Source: CAWINH01 sp963837425
GTDB lineage: Bacteria > Chloroflexota > Limnocylindria > QHBO01
Length of the DNA: 64,000 nt
Direction of reading: 5' to 3'
Assembly (NCBI GenBank): GCA_963837425.1
Contig: CAWINH010000006.1
Coordinates: forward strand, 434,001-498,000
Each line of letters opens with the position of its first letter. The first letter of the stretch is position 1. Below the pieces are notes generated by a model. That model searched no databases, was not told where the DNA came from, and saw only the letters and a list, made by a program, of their open reading frames with translations. Below, in pieces: positions 43,072-51,838 of this stretch. The position numbers and the translations under genes were made by a program.

Positions 43072-46000
43072 TCATTTACTAAGGTCGACCCCAAGAGCCG
43101 CGGCGGCCACGATAGTTTCGTCTGCCGGCTGAGCGCCAAGCTCGGCTCGCAGACGGTTCGCCAGTCGTCGCAAGACTGCGCGGCTTTGGGCTCGTCGACC
43201 TGAGTCCGCGAGAGTCCGAGCCATCGCGATGTGCGCGGTCTCATCGTATGGATCTAGCGATGTCATCGCGGCGCCGGCACGCACGGCCATCGGGGCGTCC
43301 ACGCCGGGGATTCGAGCCTCGGCAATCGGCAACATTAGGTCTCGCAACTCGGCGTGAGTTGCGAACTGCATCTCAGTGACCCATTCCTCGTAACGGAGAT
43401 CGTCCAAGTACTCGCCACGGATCAGATCCAAGAACCTGAGAATGGCGTCTCGACGGTCACCTCCCTGGGGCTCGTTCATCAGCCTGGCCAAGGAGCGGAT
43501 CTCTGCCAGGTCGGTGGTAACCAGTGCTGGATCCAGCTGGACGATGTCGACGTTGCTGATGATGTAGGGCGGGCTCTCGCCTTCACGATATGTTGGCTCG
43601 ATGAGCCGTCGCAGTTGGTAGACGGTCTGATTCAAGCTGTTGACGGCTGACTGAGGATCTGATTCCGGCCACAGCCGCTCCAGGACGGCCTCCCGTGTGA
43701 GGCCTCCGTCATAGTGGGCGGCCAGGAGGCCAAGAAGGGCTCGAATCCGCTTGCGACCGATCGTGATTGCCGGCCCGCTCCAGCCTCCGCGATGGATGAC
43801 CAATGGACCAAGGGAGCGGAGAAATAGGCGCTCAGCGAAGCGTCGCGCAAGCTTCCGACGCAGGTCAACAATATGGGGTTCACTGCTGTTCCGCAGGGTT
43901 GCTGGGGTCTGCGGCGTCGCGGTCTTCTCGATTGTGCCGAGCAGGCTTGAACGCGCTTCGTCCGGCACTACCCGCAGGACGGGGAGCAACTCTGGGATCC
44001 AATGTTCGGGATCGTCTGCAATCAGTCCGCCGATTACGCTGCCCGCGTCCGGCCACTTCGCCATCGCGGGCACCGCGCGGAGTCGCCTGGTCCACCACCG
44101 TACGTGTGCTGTAATCCCGAGTCGGTGAAGTGCGATAAGCGTTTCTCGCAGCCTCTTCGGGGGCCGGCTGGCTCCATGATCAGGCGCAAGGACTAGCAGC
44201 TTAAGTCTGCCCACAAGAGCCGTAAGTCTGGCTCCCTGTGTCTCGCAGCGGTCCATGACTACTTCCGCCCGCCGGCATCGTCCGTCGCAGTTGCCGAGCC
44301 TGTGACCTGCGATCGCCGCCGCTACGGACGTGAGCGGCAATACGCGAGGGTCTGTCCCAGGGCGCTCCAGGTCTGCGAGGAGCGGCCCAAACTCAGCGGC
44401 TGGACTGTCGTTCAGGTAGAGACATTCAACGAGCAAGGCGGTCGCCTTCGGAGCAAGCGGCGCCAGAAACTCGGGCCCCTCCTGCTTTAGAGACCGCAGC
44501 GCCGAGATTGCAGGTGCCAAAAGTCCTCGCTCCGCAAGCACTAATGCCATGCCGTATCTCGCTTCCGCATGCGGTCGCGGCCACGGAGAGGTCCGCGCCA
44601 AAGCAGACGAGGCAACGGTGTGCGCTCGCTCGTGGTGACCGAGCAGAAGTAGCGTGTGCACCAATTCTGAGTTATCGGCGAAGGGGCTCCGGGGTGAAGC
44701 GTCCCAAAAGCGCGCCGCCCTCTCGAGATTCGCGAGCGACTCGACCAGTCGACCGGAATGCCGGAGCATCACTCCGAGGTTGTGATAAGCGATTGCCGCG
44801 TATTGCTCATATCCGCGTGCTATTGACTCGACAGCGACCCTCATGCATTCGCGTTCAGCATCGCTGGCGGATTTCAGCCAAGTCGTTGTCACTGAGAGGT
44901 TGCCGCGCAATCTGAGGCGAGTTGCGTGGTCGTCGTCTGGCACGAGGTCGAGACCCAATCGGGTGGCTTCCGCCGAGCCAGCCAAGTCACCAAGATTGTT
45001 GTAGACCGTACTCAACTTGAGATACGCAAGGGCCTGCATGCGGCGATCACCCTTGCGCGAGAAGTACGATTGCGCGCGTTGCAGGGACTCCGCCGCATTG
45101 TCCCAATCACCGCGAACCCCAGCTGCCTCCCCGAATAGGAGCGACAGTCGGGCATTCTCCCTAACCGCGCGTTCCGGCAGTTCCGACAGCCATTCGTCCA
45201 GCAGCGCGAGTCGTCCAGCGGCCGCCATGTCTTCGCCGTACTTCGCGATCAGTCGTGCGGCTTGTGGTCGCAGGCCTGCTCGCATGTAGTGATGGACCGC
45301 TTCAGGCCATCTAACGTTCGTCTCGAAGAAGGATGCCGCGTGGATGTGCAGGCCCGCCACCTCACCTTCTGTGCGTTCTGCACCTAGACGCCTTTCAAGG
45401 AAGTCTCTGAACAGGCCGTGATAGCGATACTGACCCAATCGATCGCTGAGTCTGAAGGTGAAGAGCCCGCGGCGCTCCAATTCTCCTAGCACCGCGGCTC
45501 CGTCGGTCACCCCAGCCAGTCTTCCAGCGAGTTCGGGGTCGATCTGTTGCAGAATCGACGTCGCAAGCAGGAAATTCCTCGTGCGCTCGTCCTGCTGGTC
45601 CAACACCTCCTCAGCAAGAAACTCGACCAGATCACTGTCGCCCGTGGCCACGATTGAGCCGATGAAGGCACGCCGCTCCTCAGGTGACTTCCTCTCCCGA
45701 AGTGAGACCTCGACGAGCTGCAGGCTCGCCGCCCAACCCTCTGTCCGGCGCTCGAGCTCGGCGAGCTCGGTGGGGTCCAGCGGATCCTGGTAGATCTCGC
45801 GGAAGAGCTCCTCGATCTCGCGGTCCGTGAAACGCAGCGCATCGGTCCGCATTTCCGCGTAGCCACCGTGCGTCTTGAACCGCGCGAACTGCAGATGCGG
45901 CTTGGCGCGCGACAGGAAAACGAACCGGCAGGTGGGCGGCGCGTCGCGCAGGATCTGGTTCCAGAGGCCACGCACCTCGGTGACCGATGCCACGAACTGC

Positions 46001-46425
46001 CAGTCGTCGATGATGAAGGTGCACGGCTCGGTCAGACGCTCGTGCATCTCCGCCAACAGGTAGGCGGCGACGCCCGGACGCGAGGACCCGGGTCCACCGA
46101 GCTGCTGCAGCATCGAATGCGCCCGCCGCCCGAACCCCTCGTGCCGCTGGCTGATCGCCTCGATCAGGTAGGAGATGTGGAGCGACCAGTCTCGATCGTT
46201 TCGGTCGAGCTTGTACCAGTAGCACGGGAACTTCGCTTCCTGCTCCCACTGCCAGAGCATGGTGGTCTTCCCGTACCCGGCGTCCGCGGCGATGACCACT
46301 GCCCGACAGGTGGCGTTCGCATTCAGCCAGTCCAGGAGCCGCGCGCGCCGCAACGTCGGGGTCACGTAATGGGGCGACGTGACCTTGTTGTGGATCAGCG
46401 GGTAGACGTACTTGATGTCTGACAA
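43072..46425 (-). CDS. MalT-like P-loop/TPR regulator with C-terminal SARP (BTAD) DNA-binding domain
   Basis: About 1117 residues. N-terminal STAND/MalT-type NTPase: Walker A in AADAGYGKTTML (46-57), Walker B in CTFIIDDWQFV (135-145), Arg-rich sensor LSRAKPHLQFARF. A MalT-like helical region and TPR-like repeats follow (LLDEWLSELPERAVRENARLSLL, YLKLSTVYNNLGDLAGSAEATR, AAIAYHNLGVMLRHSGRLVESL). From about 900 the OmpR/SARP winged helix (LRSLGPLVIHRGG, LLGLLAAHYDGGLTREAVLERLWP, NQTVYQLRRLI) and a BTAD-type TPR end. A ligand-activated, ATP-switched transcription activator is expected. The TTG at 46425 fits the second copy's identical start context. The ligand is unknown; adjacent peptides are candidates. 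Confidence 0.8.
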   Translation of the reverse strand: MSDIKYVYPLIHNKVTSPHYVTPTLRRARLLDWLNANATCRAVVIAADAGYGKTTMLWQWEQEAKFPCYWYKLDRNDRDWSLHISYLIEAISQRHEGFGRRAHSMLQQLGGPGSSRPGVAAYLLAEMHERLTEPCTFIIDDWQFVASVTEVRGLWNQILRDAPPTCRFVFLSRAKPHLQFARFKTHGGYAEMRTDALRFTDREIEELFREIYQDPLDPTELAELERRTEGWAASLQLVEVSLRERKSPEERRAFIGSIVATGDSDLVEFLAEEVLDQQDERTRNFLLATSILQQIDPELAGRLAGVTDGAAVLGELERRGLFTFRLSDRLGQYRYHGLFRDFLERRLGAERTEGEVAGLHIHAASFFETNVRWPEAVHHYMRAGLRPQAARLIAKYGEDMAAAGRLALLDEWLSELPERAVRENARLSLLFGEAAGVRGDWDNAAESLQRAQSYFSRKGDRRMQALAYLKLSTVYNNLGDLAGSAEATRLGLDLVPDDDHATRLRLRGNLSVTTTWLKSASDAERECMRVAVESIARGYEQYAAIAYHNLGVMLRHSGRLVESLANLERAARFWDASPRSPFADNSELVHTLLLLGHHERAHTVASSALARTSPWPRPHAEARYGMALVLAERGLLAPAISALRSLKQEGPEFLAPLAPKATALLVECLYLNDSPAAEFGPLLADLERPGTDPRVLPLTSVAAAIAGHRLGNCDGRCRRAEVVMDRCETQGARLTALVGRLKLLVLAPDHGASRPPKRLRETLIALHRLGITAHVRWWTRRLRAVPAMAKWPDAGSVIGGLIADDPEHWIPELLPVLRVVPDEARSSLLGTIEKTATPQTPATLRNSSEPHIVDLRRKLARRFAERLFLRSLGPLVIHRGGWSGPAITIGRKRIRALLGLLAAHYDGGLTREAVLERLWPESDPQSAVNSLNQTVYQLRRLIEPTYREGESPPYIISNVDIVQLDPALVTTDLAEIRSLARLMNEPQGGDRRDAILRFLDLIRGEYLDDLRYEEWVTEMQFATHAELRDLMLPIAEARIPGVDAPMAVRAGAAMTSLDPYDETAHIAMARTLADSGRRAQSRAVLRRLANRLRAELGAQPADETIVAAAALGVDLSK

Positions 46426-47376
46426 TCCGCTCGGCTCCCTCCGCGCTGGGCGCCGTTGGACGACGCGGAAGCGGTCCCTCCTGCACCGAGGATACCGCGC
46501 CGCCGCTGTCGCCCGTGGCCACGATTGAGCCGATGAAGGCCCGCCGCTCCTCGGGCGACTTTCGCTCCCGAAGCGAGACCTCGACGAGCTGCAGGCTGGC
46601 CGCCCAACCCTCGGTCCGTCGCTCGAGCTCGGCGAGCTCGGTGGGATCCAGCGGATCCTGGTAGATCTCACGGAAGAGCTCCTCGATCTCGCGGTCGGTG
46701 AATCGCAGCGCATCGGTCCGCATTTCCGCGTAGCCGCCGTGCGTCTTGAAACGTGCGAACTGCAGATGCGGCTTCGCGCGCGACAGGAACACGAACCGGC
46801 AGGTGGGCGGCGCATCGCGGAGGATCTGGTTCCAGAGGCCGCGCACCTCCGTGACCGATGCGACGAACTGCCAGTCGTCGATGATGAAGGTGCACGGCTC
46901 GGTCAGGCGTTCGTGCATCTCGGCCAGCAGGTACGCGGCGACGCCCGGGCGCGATGAGCCTGGTCCACCAAGCTGCTGCAGCATCGAGTGGGCACGGCGA
47001 CCGAATCCCTCGTGGCGCTGGCTGATCGCCTCGATCAGGTAGGAGATGTGGAGCGACCAGTCTCGATCGTTCCGGTCGAGCTTGTACCAGTAGCAGGGGA
47101 ACTTTGCTTCCTGCTCCCACTGCCAGAGCATGGTCGTCTTCCCGTACCCGGCGTCCGCGGCGATGACCACTGCCCGACAGGTGGCGTTCGCATTCAGCCA
47201 GTCCAGCAACCGCGCGCGTCGCAACGTCGGGGTCACGTAATGGGGCGACGTGACCTTGTTGTGGATCAGCGGGTAGACGTACTGGATGTCTGACAATCCG
47301 CTCGGCTCCCTCCGCGCTGGGCGCCGCTGGACGACGCGGAAGCGGTCCCTCCTGCACCGAGGATACCGCGCCGCCG
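45635..47376 (-). repeat. Tandem duplication of an 871-bp unit
   Basis: Unit 1 is 45635-46505, unit 2 is 46506-47376; they abut without a spacer and align without indels. Each spans the upstream region, the TTG start and the first 260 or so codons of the regulator. About 45 substitutions separate them, and only one changes a residue (Lys versus Gln at residue 5). Confidence 0.85.
46506..47296 (-). pseudogene. Truncated 5' copy of the SARP-like regulator
   Basis: TTG 47296 begins a frame identical at protein level to the first 264 residues of the full regulator (start SDIQYVYPL, Walker A and B included). At 46506 the duplication junction shifts phase (871 is not a multiple of three), and the frame runs on into unrelated codons. 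It could encode an isolated NTPase domain, or be a dead remnant, or a join between two strain variants in the assembly. Confidence 0.7.
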
Positions 47377-47624
47377 ATTACCGGCCCATTATCAAGCGGC
47401 CGGGTCGTCCCGCGCGTGGCGCGCCAGCTTTCCAACTTCGAGACCCGCTTCTCCTGACCACGCTCAAGACGAACAACTGGCCACCGTAGTAGCCCCGTCT
47501 CGCTGACTTGCGGTGACTGGTCGGCAGCCCCAGGCCCTGTCCGTAACGCTGCGCACCTAGCGGCTGCTCCACGCCTTGTCCACGTATTACGTCATGGGGA
47601 AGTGGACAGCCGCGGACCAGAAAC
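47297..47624. other. Intergenic region upstream of truncated regulator copy
   Basis: No gene is supported. It probably carries the original promoter of the regulator locus. A TGTCCAC...GTGGACA inverted repeat occurs around 47578-47605 and one half of an imperfect 40-bp direct repeat at about 47558-47597. Confidence 0.45.
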
Positions 47625-48023
47625 CTAGCCAGCGATGGCGTGCACCGTGATGGCCGCGAAGTAGAGCACGCCAAACAGGAGGACGAGGATCGCAAGGACG
47701 AATGGGAGCCGACGGACGATCCGAGCGGCGGCGTGCGCGAAGGCCATGGTGTCGACCCGGGTGCCGTCGTCGGTGATCCATGTCCTCCACACAAAACCGG
47801 CGGCCAGGAGCAGGCCGATGAACGGCAGAAGGACCAACACCGCCATCAGGGCACCTGCCGGGAGGGCTCCGAACCAGGTAACGATGGCGTCGAGCGTGCG
47901 GGCGGGTTCGTGATTGGTCGGCTGCAGCGTGCGGCCGATGGCCGAGAAGAAGAAGACAGCCGCAGGCGCGACCAGAATCACCGCGAATCCGGTGAGCATG
48001 AGCCGTCGAACATTCGTGTTCAT
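47625..48023 (-). CDS. Four-helix membrane protein, unknown function
   Basis: 132 residues with three to four helices (LMLTGFAVILVAPAAVFFFSA, GALMAVLVLLPFIGLLLAAGFVW, PFVLAILVLLFGVLYFAAI). ATG 48023 has a strong AGGGAGGTCG ribosome-binding site. Flanked by an imperfect direct repeat. No recognised family. Confidence 0.6.
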   Translation of the reverse strand: MNTNVRRLMLTGFAVILVAPAAVFFFSAIGRTLQPTNHEPARTLDAIVTWFGALPAGALMAVLVLLPFIGLLLAAGFVWRTWITDDGTRVDTMAFAHAAARIVRRLPFVLAILVLLFGVLYFAAITVHAIAG

Positions 48024-48165
48024 CGAGCGACCTCCCTGTCGAACGTTAGCACCACGTTGAAGCAGCGCCGATCTCGTACTTAGCGGCCGATCCACGCCTT
48101 GACTAGTTATTGCGTGAACTCGGTGTTTCGGCCGTCAGCTCAGACACCCGTGCCAAAGAAGCCGC

Positions 48166-48171
48166 TAGGCT
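48166..48171 (+). promoter_or_regulatory. -10 box (TAGGCT) of leaderless gene
   Basis: TAGGCT ends 8 nt before GTG 48180. Confidence 0.5.
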
Positions 48172-48179
48172 GACACACC

Positions 48180-48659
48180 GTGGGCGAGGCCCGGCTGATT
48201 CTCACCTGCGGACTGCCCGGTGCGGGCAAGACCGCACTCGCGAGGCAGCTCGCTGTGCACCGGGCCGCCGTCCGCCTCACGAAGGATGAATGGATGTGGG
48301 CCCTCGGCGCCACACCTTGGGACGCGCCTACCCAGGAGAAGGTCGAGCGCGAGCTCTGGCGCCTCGCCCAGGAGATCCTGCCCCTTGGCGTGAGCGTCGT
48401 TCTCGATTTCGGGCTCTGGGCCCGGACTGAACGTGACGAGATGCGGTCGGTGGCGCGTGGCCTCGGTGTCGGCGTCGAGCTGCACTACCTCGAGGTGCCT
48501 ACCGAAGAACTCTGGCGGCGCATCGAGGCCAGGAACGCGGAGCCTCCCTGGGACAGCCACCCGATCCGCCGCGCTGACCTCGACGGGTGGCTGCGGCAAT
48601 TCGAGGCGCCCGATACTGCCGAGCTGGCCTTGTTCGACCCGCCGCCAACGTCGCGTTGA
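48180..48659 (+). CDS. P-loop kinase-like AAA family protein
   Basis: 159 residues. Walker A in LILTCGLPGAGKTALARQLA (residues 5-23), R-x-TKDEWMWALG after it, SVVLDFGLWARTERDEMR (Walker B-like, conserved in small zeta/Cpt-type kinases) and a lid-like LEVPTEELWRRIEARN. Predicted small-molecule or nucleotide kinase; substrate unknown. GTG 48180 is leaderless with TAGGCT 8 nt upstream. Confidence 0.75.
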   Translation: MGEARLILTCGLPGAGKTALARQLAVHRAAVRLTKDEWMWALGATPWDAPTQEKVERELWRLAQEILPLGVSVVLDFGLWARTERDEMRSVARGLGVGVELHYLEVPTEELWRRIEARNAEPPWDSHPIRRADLDGWLRQFEAPDTAELALFDPPPTSR

Positions 48660-48718
48660 GCCACGCCTCCTGGAGGCTCGGGCCCGCCCGGGGAATGGTG
48701 CGGCGATCTCGAACGCGG

Positions 48719-49108
48719 TCAGCCCCGCCAGCGATTCCAGATGAGGGCGCCGACATAGGCGATGCCGGCCACCGCGGCGACGATGGCGAAGTCCGAGCCC
48801 GATTCGCCGTTCGCGAGGGCCCACAGGAAGCCACCAATCGCCACCACGATGGCCGCGATCCCGGCAACGGCGGTGGCCCGGATGTTGAAGGCGGCGAGTC
48901 GTTCGTCAATGGGCCGGCCCGCGAGGATGCCTATGGTCTCGCTCCTCTCACTAAAGAACAGCAACACGCCGGAGTAGGTCGCCATCACGGCGAACATCGC
49001 GAGTCCGAGCACAGGCTGACCACCCACCGTCGAGGCGAGGAACATCGCCACGCCAAGCAAGACGCCTACAGCCGGGGTGGCCCACCTAGCGCCCATCATC
49101 GTCTCCAT
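48719..49108 (-). CDS. Membrane protein encoded after HTH regulator (four helices)
   Basis: About 129 residues, four helices in two pairs separated by ERSETIGILAGRPIDERLAAFNIRATAVA. That loop (R-x-ETIGILAGRxxDER) is shared by a family of small bacterial membrane proteins commonly paired with a Cro/CI-type regulator. ATG 49108 has GGAGGAGATG upstream and overlaps the regulator's end by 23 bp. Possibly the regulated output of that gene. Confidence 0.65.
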   Translation of the reverse strand: METMMGARWATPAVGVLLGVAMFLASTVGGQPVLGLAMFAVMATYSGVLLFFSERSETIGILAGRPIDERLAAFNIRATAVAGIAAIVVAIGGFLWALANGESGSDFAIVAAVAGIAYVGALIWNRWRG

Positions 49109-49289
49109 GGAACATCTCCTCCACCGGCTTGCCAAAGAACCGCGCCAGCGCAAAGGCCAGCGGGAGCGACGGGAGGTAGCGGCCGGTCTCGATAGCGTTG
49201 ATCGTCTGGCGCGACACCTGCATCAATTTGGCCAGGTCCTCCTGGCGGAGGCCCTTCATCGTCCGCAGGTCTCGCACGTCGTTGCGCAT
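49086..49289 (-). CDS. Cro/CI-type HTH regulator (YgzD-like)
   Basis: 67 residues: DVRDLRTMKGLRQEDLAKLMQVSRQTINAIETGRYLPSLPLAFALARFFGKPVEEMF, a complete single HTH_XRE domain. Small dimeric repressor expected. Its promoter contains a perfect CTTGACAT palindrome between -35 and -10, so autorepression is likely. The start is 8 nt after a TACCTT box. Confidence 0.85.
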   Translation of the reverse strand: MRNDVRDLRTMKGLRQEDLAKLMQVSRQTINAIETGRYLPSLPLAFALARFFGKPVEEMFHGDDDGR

Positions 49290-49297
49290 GTGATGGA

Positions 49298-49339
49298 AAG
49301 GTACCTTGACATGCCCTTGATGTCAAGCCGGCTTGACAT
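49298..49339 (-). promoter_or_regulatory. Promoter with palindromic operator for HTH gene
   Basis: Minus-strand TTGACA (49326-49321), 17-bp spacer, TACCTT (49303-49298). CTTGACAT and ATGTCAAG form a perfect inverted repeat at 49305-49312/49320-49327; a third half-site CTTGACAT lies at 49332-49339. The palindrome also holds the stop codon of the GT2 gene. Confidence 0.7.
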
Positions 49340-51364
49340 GGGTTGAGATACATGGCGTTCGTACTGGATTGCTGGCAATCCGCTCGGCCCCTCCGTCTAC
49401 TGTGCGCTGCCGAGCCTCGAACCAGCCCGGCTCATGCGCCGGGAGCTGGACTCGCCGCGACCGTTCGCCTGGCCGCCGGCATGGGCGCCTCGAGGGCAGC
49501 CCCGCGCCAGGTAGCATCTTCCGCGCCGAAGAGCGCCAGGGCCAGGCGACGACGGTGGCCATCTGGCCGTCGGCGAACTCCAGGCCCACCATCGTTCGCC
49601 CGTCCGGCTGCGGCTCGCTGCGGCGCACGATGCCGCGCAGCCCCAGCCGCGTGCCGTCTACGTTCAGCGCCAGTCGGATCGGGGCACCGAGCTTCGGCCG
49701 CGTGGAAGCGATGAGCTGTGCGCCGGTCAGCGAGACATCCAGCGCGGTCGCGCGGCGGCCGCTGAGATGCGCCGCCAGGCGGACGCTGAAGCGAACGCTC
49801 GCCCGTCGCTCGCCGGCAAAGCGCGCGGCGCGGATCCGGCTGATGGCCGCCACCAGGAGTGCCAGGTTCACGGCGGCGAAGAAGCCGGCTGCCACCGCGG
49901 CGCCCGGTTCCGCGTAGCGGGTGGGGGTCAGCCCGAAGGCGGTGAGGGTGAACCAGGCGATGGCGGCCGTGGTCCCCACCGCGAGCACCACGAGCAGCCG
50001 CGGCACTCGCGCCCCGCGCCGGCTGGCCTGTCCCTTGGGGGTCACCCAGAAGGGCCGATGCACGTCGCGCCGCAGGAGCGTGAGCGTGGCGGGCAGGACG
50101 GCTGGCATGCGGAGCGTCTCGAAGAGCATGGACAGGACCGGCGGGTAGTGGCCGCGTGCCAGGAGCCGGAGCGCAATGAACTGGGCGCCAGGGTCGCGGC
50201 GAATGCCGGACCGAAGATGTAGCCCGGGGCGGAGATGGGCGACGCGGCGGTGGCGATGACCGCGACGGGCAGGACCATGTAGGCGAGCATCCGCCACGAG
50301 TCGAACCAGGCGAAGAGGGTGGCCAGGAACGCCGCCCGCTGCCCGAAGCTGAGGCCGCGCCCGAAGAGCGGGTTCTCGATGCGCAGCACCTGCATGGCGC
50401 CGGTCGCCCAGCGGTGGCGCTGCCCCAGGTAGGCGTTCGCATCGGCCGGGGCCAGTCCGTTGGCCAGGACCTCGTTGTGGTAGACGCCCGTCCATCCGCG
50501 GCGGTACATGCGGATCGTGGTCTGGATGTCCTCCGTCACCGATTCGGTGGCCACGCCGCCCACGTCTCGCAGCGCAGCGGTCCTGACCAGCGCGCAGGTT
50601 CCGCACCAGAACGGCGCCTGCCAGCGGTTCTTGGCCGGGGCGATGACGCGATAGAAGACGGACTCCTCGTTGAAGTACCCCTCCCCCCGTCGCTCGTGCT
50701 CGAACGACTCGAGGTTGTAGAAGGACTGCGGGGTCTGCACCAGCGCCACCCGCGGTTCGTCGAAGTAGCAGAGCGTGTTGACCAGGAAGTCACGGGTCGG
50801 GACGTGATCCGCGTCCAGGACGCCCACGACATCGGCCTTGACGACGCCGAGCGCATGGTTCAGGTTGCCTGCCTTGGCGTGCGCGTGTTCGTTGCGCGCC
50901 AGGTAGTTCGCGCCCAGCTCCTCCGCCAGCTCGCGGACCTCGGTCCGGTCGCCGTCGTCCAGCACCCACGTCTCGTGTGCCGGCTTGAGGGCGACAGCTG
51001 CGGCTACGGTGGGGAGCAGGACCTCCACAGACTCGTTGTAGGTCGGGATGAGGACCGCCACGCGCAGAGACGTCTCGCGAACCGCTCGCCACTGCGGTCG
51101 CTGTCCAATGTCCCACAGGGCAAAGGTGTAGAAGGCGAGCCCCAGCGCGTTGTGGACCTCCACCGCGAAGAGCGGGACGGCCAGCCACCAGACCTGCAGG
51201 TTGATGGTTCCGCCGACCAGCCGCCAGGCGAGGTAGCCAGCGGTGACGGCGAGGGCCAGCAGCGCCGCAGCGCGGATGAGCGCCGTGCGGCGCCGATCCT
51301 CGGACGGCCAGCCGCCCCCCGGAATCGCGGGCAGCGTGGAACGGGCAGCGGATCCCGTGGTCAT
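49323..51364 (-). CDS. Cellulose-synthase-like GT2 glycosyltransferase with C-terminal PilZ domain, frameshifted near 50190
   Basis: About 680 residues over two frames. Two N-terminal helices, then a GT2 catalytic core: RVAVLIPTYNES, TWVLDDGDR (DDG), VVGVLDADHVPTR (D-x-D), SVTEDIQTTIRM (TED) and GQRHRWATGA (Q-x-x-R-W). A missing base near 50190 moves to the frame that gives LLRRDVHRPFWVTPKG, further helices and PilZ: RASVRFSVRLAAHLSGRRATALDVSLTGA. The synthase would polymerise a polysaccharide, controlled by c-di-GMP through PilZ. ATG 51364 has TACCGT 6 nt upstream. The stop lies in the HTH operator. Confidence 0.8.
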
Positions 51365-51370
51365 ACCCAG

Positions 51371-51376
51371 ACGGTA
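51371..51376 (-). promoter_or_regulatory. -10 box (TACCGT) of leaderless gene
   Basis: TACCGT on the minus strand ends 6 nt before ATG 51364. Confidence 0.45.
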
Positions 51377-51494
51377 CGAGGATGCGGCCCCTGCCGGCAG
51401 CGAGCAGATGTGCCCCGACGCACCGGTACTTTCGACCCCCCAGCAGACGACAGGGGTCCGGTGGCATATGCTGCGGACAGGCGAATCGAAAAAT

Positions 51495-51806
51495 ATGCAC
51501 ACCCGACTCGTCCTCACCATCCTCCTCGTCGCCCAGCTGGGCGACGCTGTGACGTTCACGCTCGGCGAGGCGCTCCACGGCATTGGCCTGGAGTCCAACG
51601 GCATCGTGCGACTGGCGTACGACCAGGGCGGCCTGGCGGGTGTGCTCCTCCTGAAGTGCGCGACGATCGTCCTGGTCCTTGCCGCGCTCGCCGTCTCCGC
51701 GCCGCGCCGCCCGCGCTTCTTCATCTGGCTGGCTGCGGCGGGAACGGCCGTGGGATTGCTGGGAGTCATCGCCAATGTCTGGTCGCTCGTGCTGCTGGCC
51801 GGTTGA
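51495..51806 (+). CDS. Small three-helix membrane protein
   Basis: 103 residues with three helices (LVLTILLVAQLGDAVTF, GVLLLKCATIVLVLAALAVS, FFIWLAAAGTAVGLLGVIANV). LGDAVTFTLGEALHGIGLESNGI resembles DUF5658-type proteins in which D-x-x-T-x-x-x-L pairs with E-x-N-P(G)-x. ATG 51495 is preferred; 51468 would add nine residues. It sits 32 bp before folK. Confidence 0.6.
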   Translation: MHTRLVLTILLVAQLGDAVTFTLGEALHGIGLESNGIVRLAYDQGGLAGVLLLKCATIVLVLAALAVSAPRRPRFFIWLAAAGTAVGLLGVIANVWSLVLLAG

Positions 51807-51823
51807 GCGGGTGCCGGATCGGC

Positions 51824-51829
51824 TAGAGT
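51824..51829 (+). promoter_or_regulatory. -10 box (TAGAGT) of leaderless folK
   Basis: TAGAGT ends 9 nt before GTG 51839. Confidence 0.5.
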
Positions 51830-51838
51830 CCCCGCAAC

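Noticed and set aside
45680..47296. A 538-residue protein beginning at the second regulator start
   Set aside because: After residue 264 the frame continues out of phase through the other copy's coding region, giving a compositionally abnormal Arg/Ala-rich tail; it is a truncated copy.
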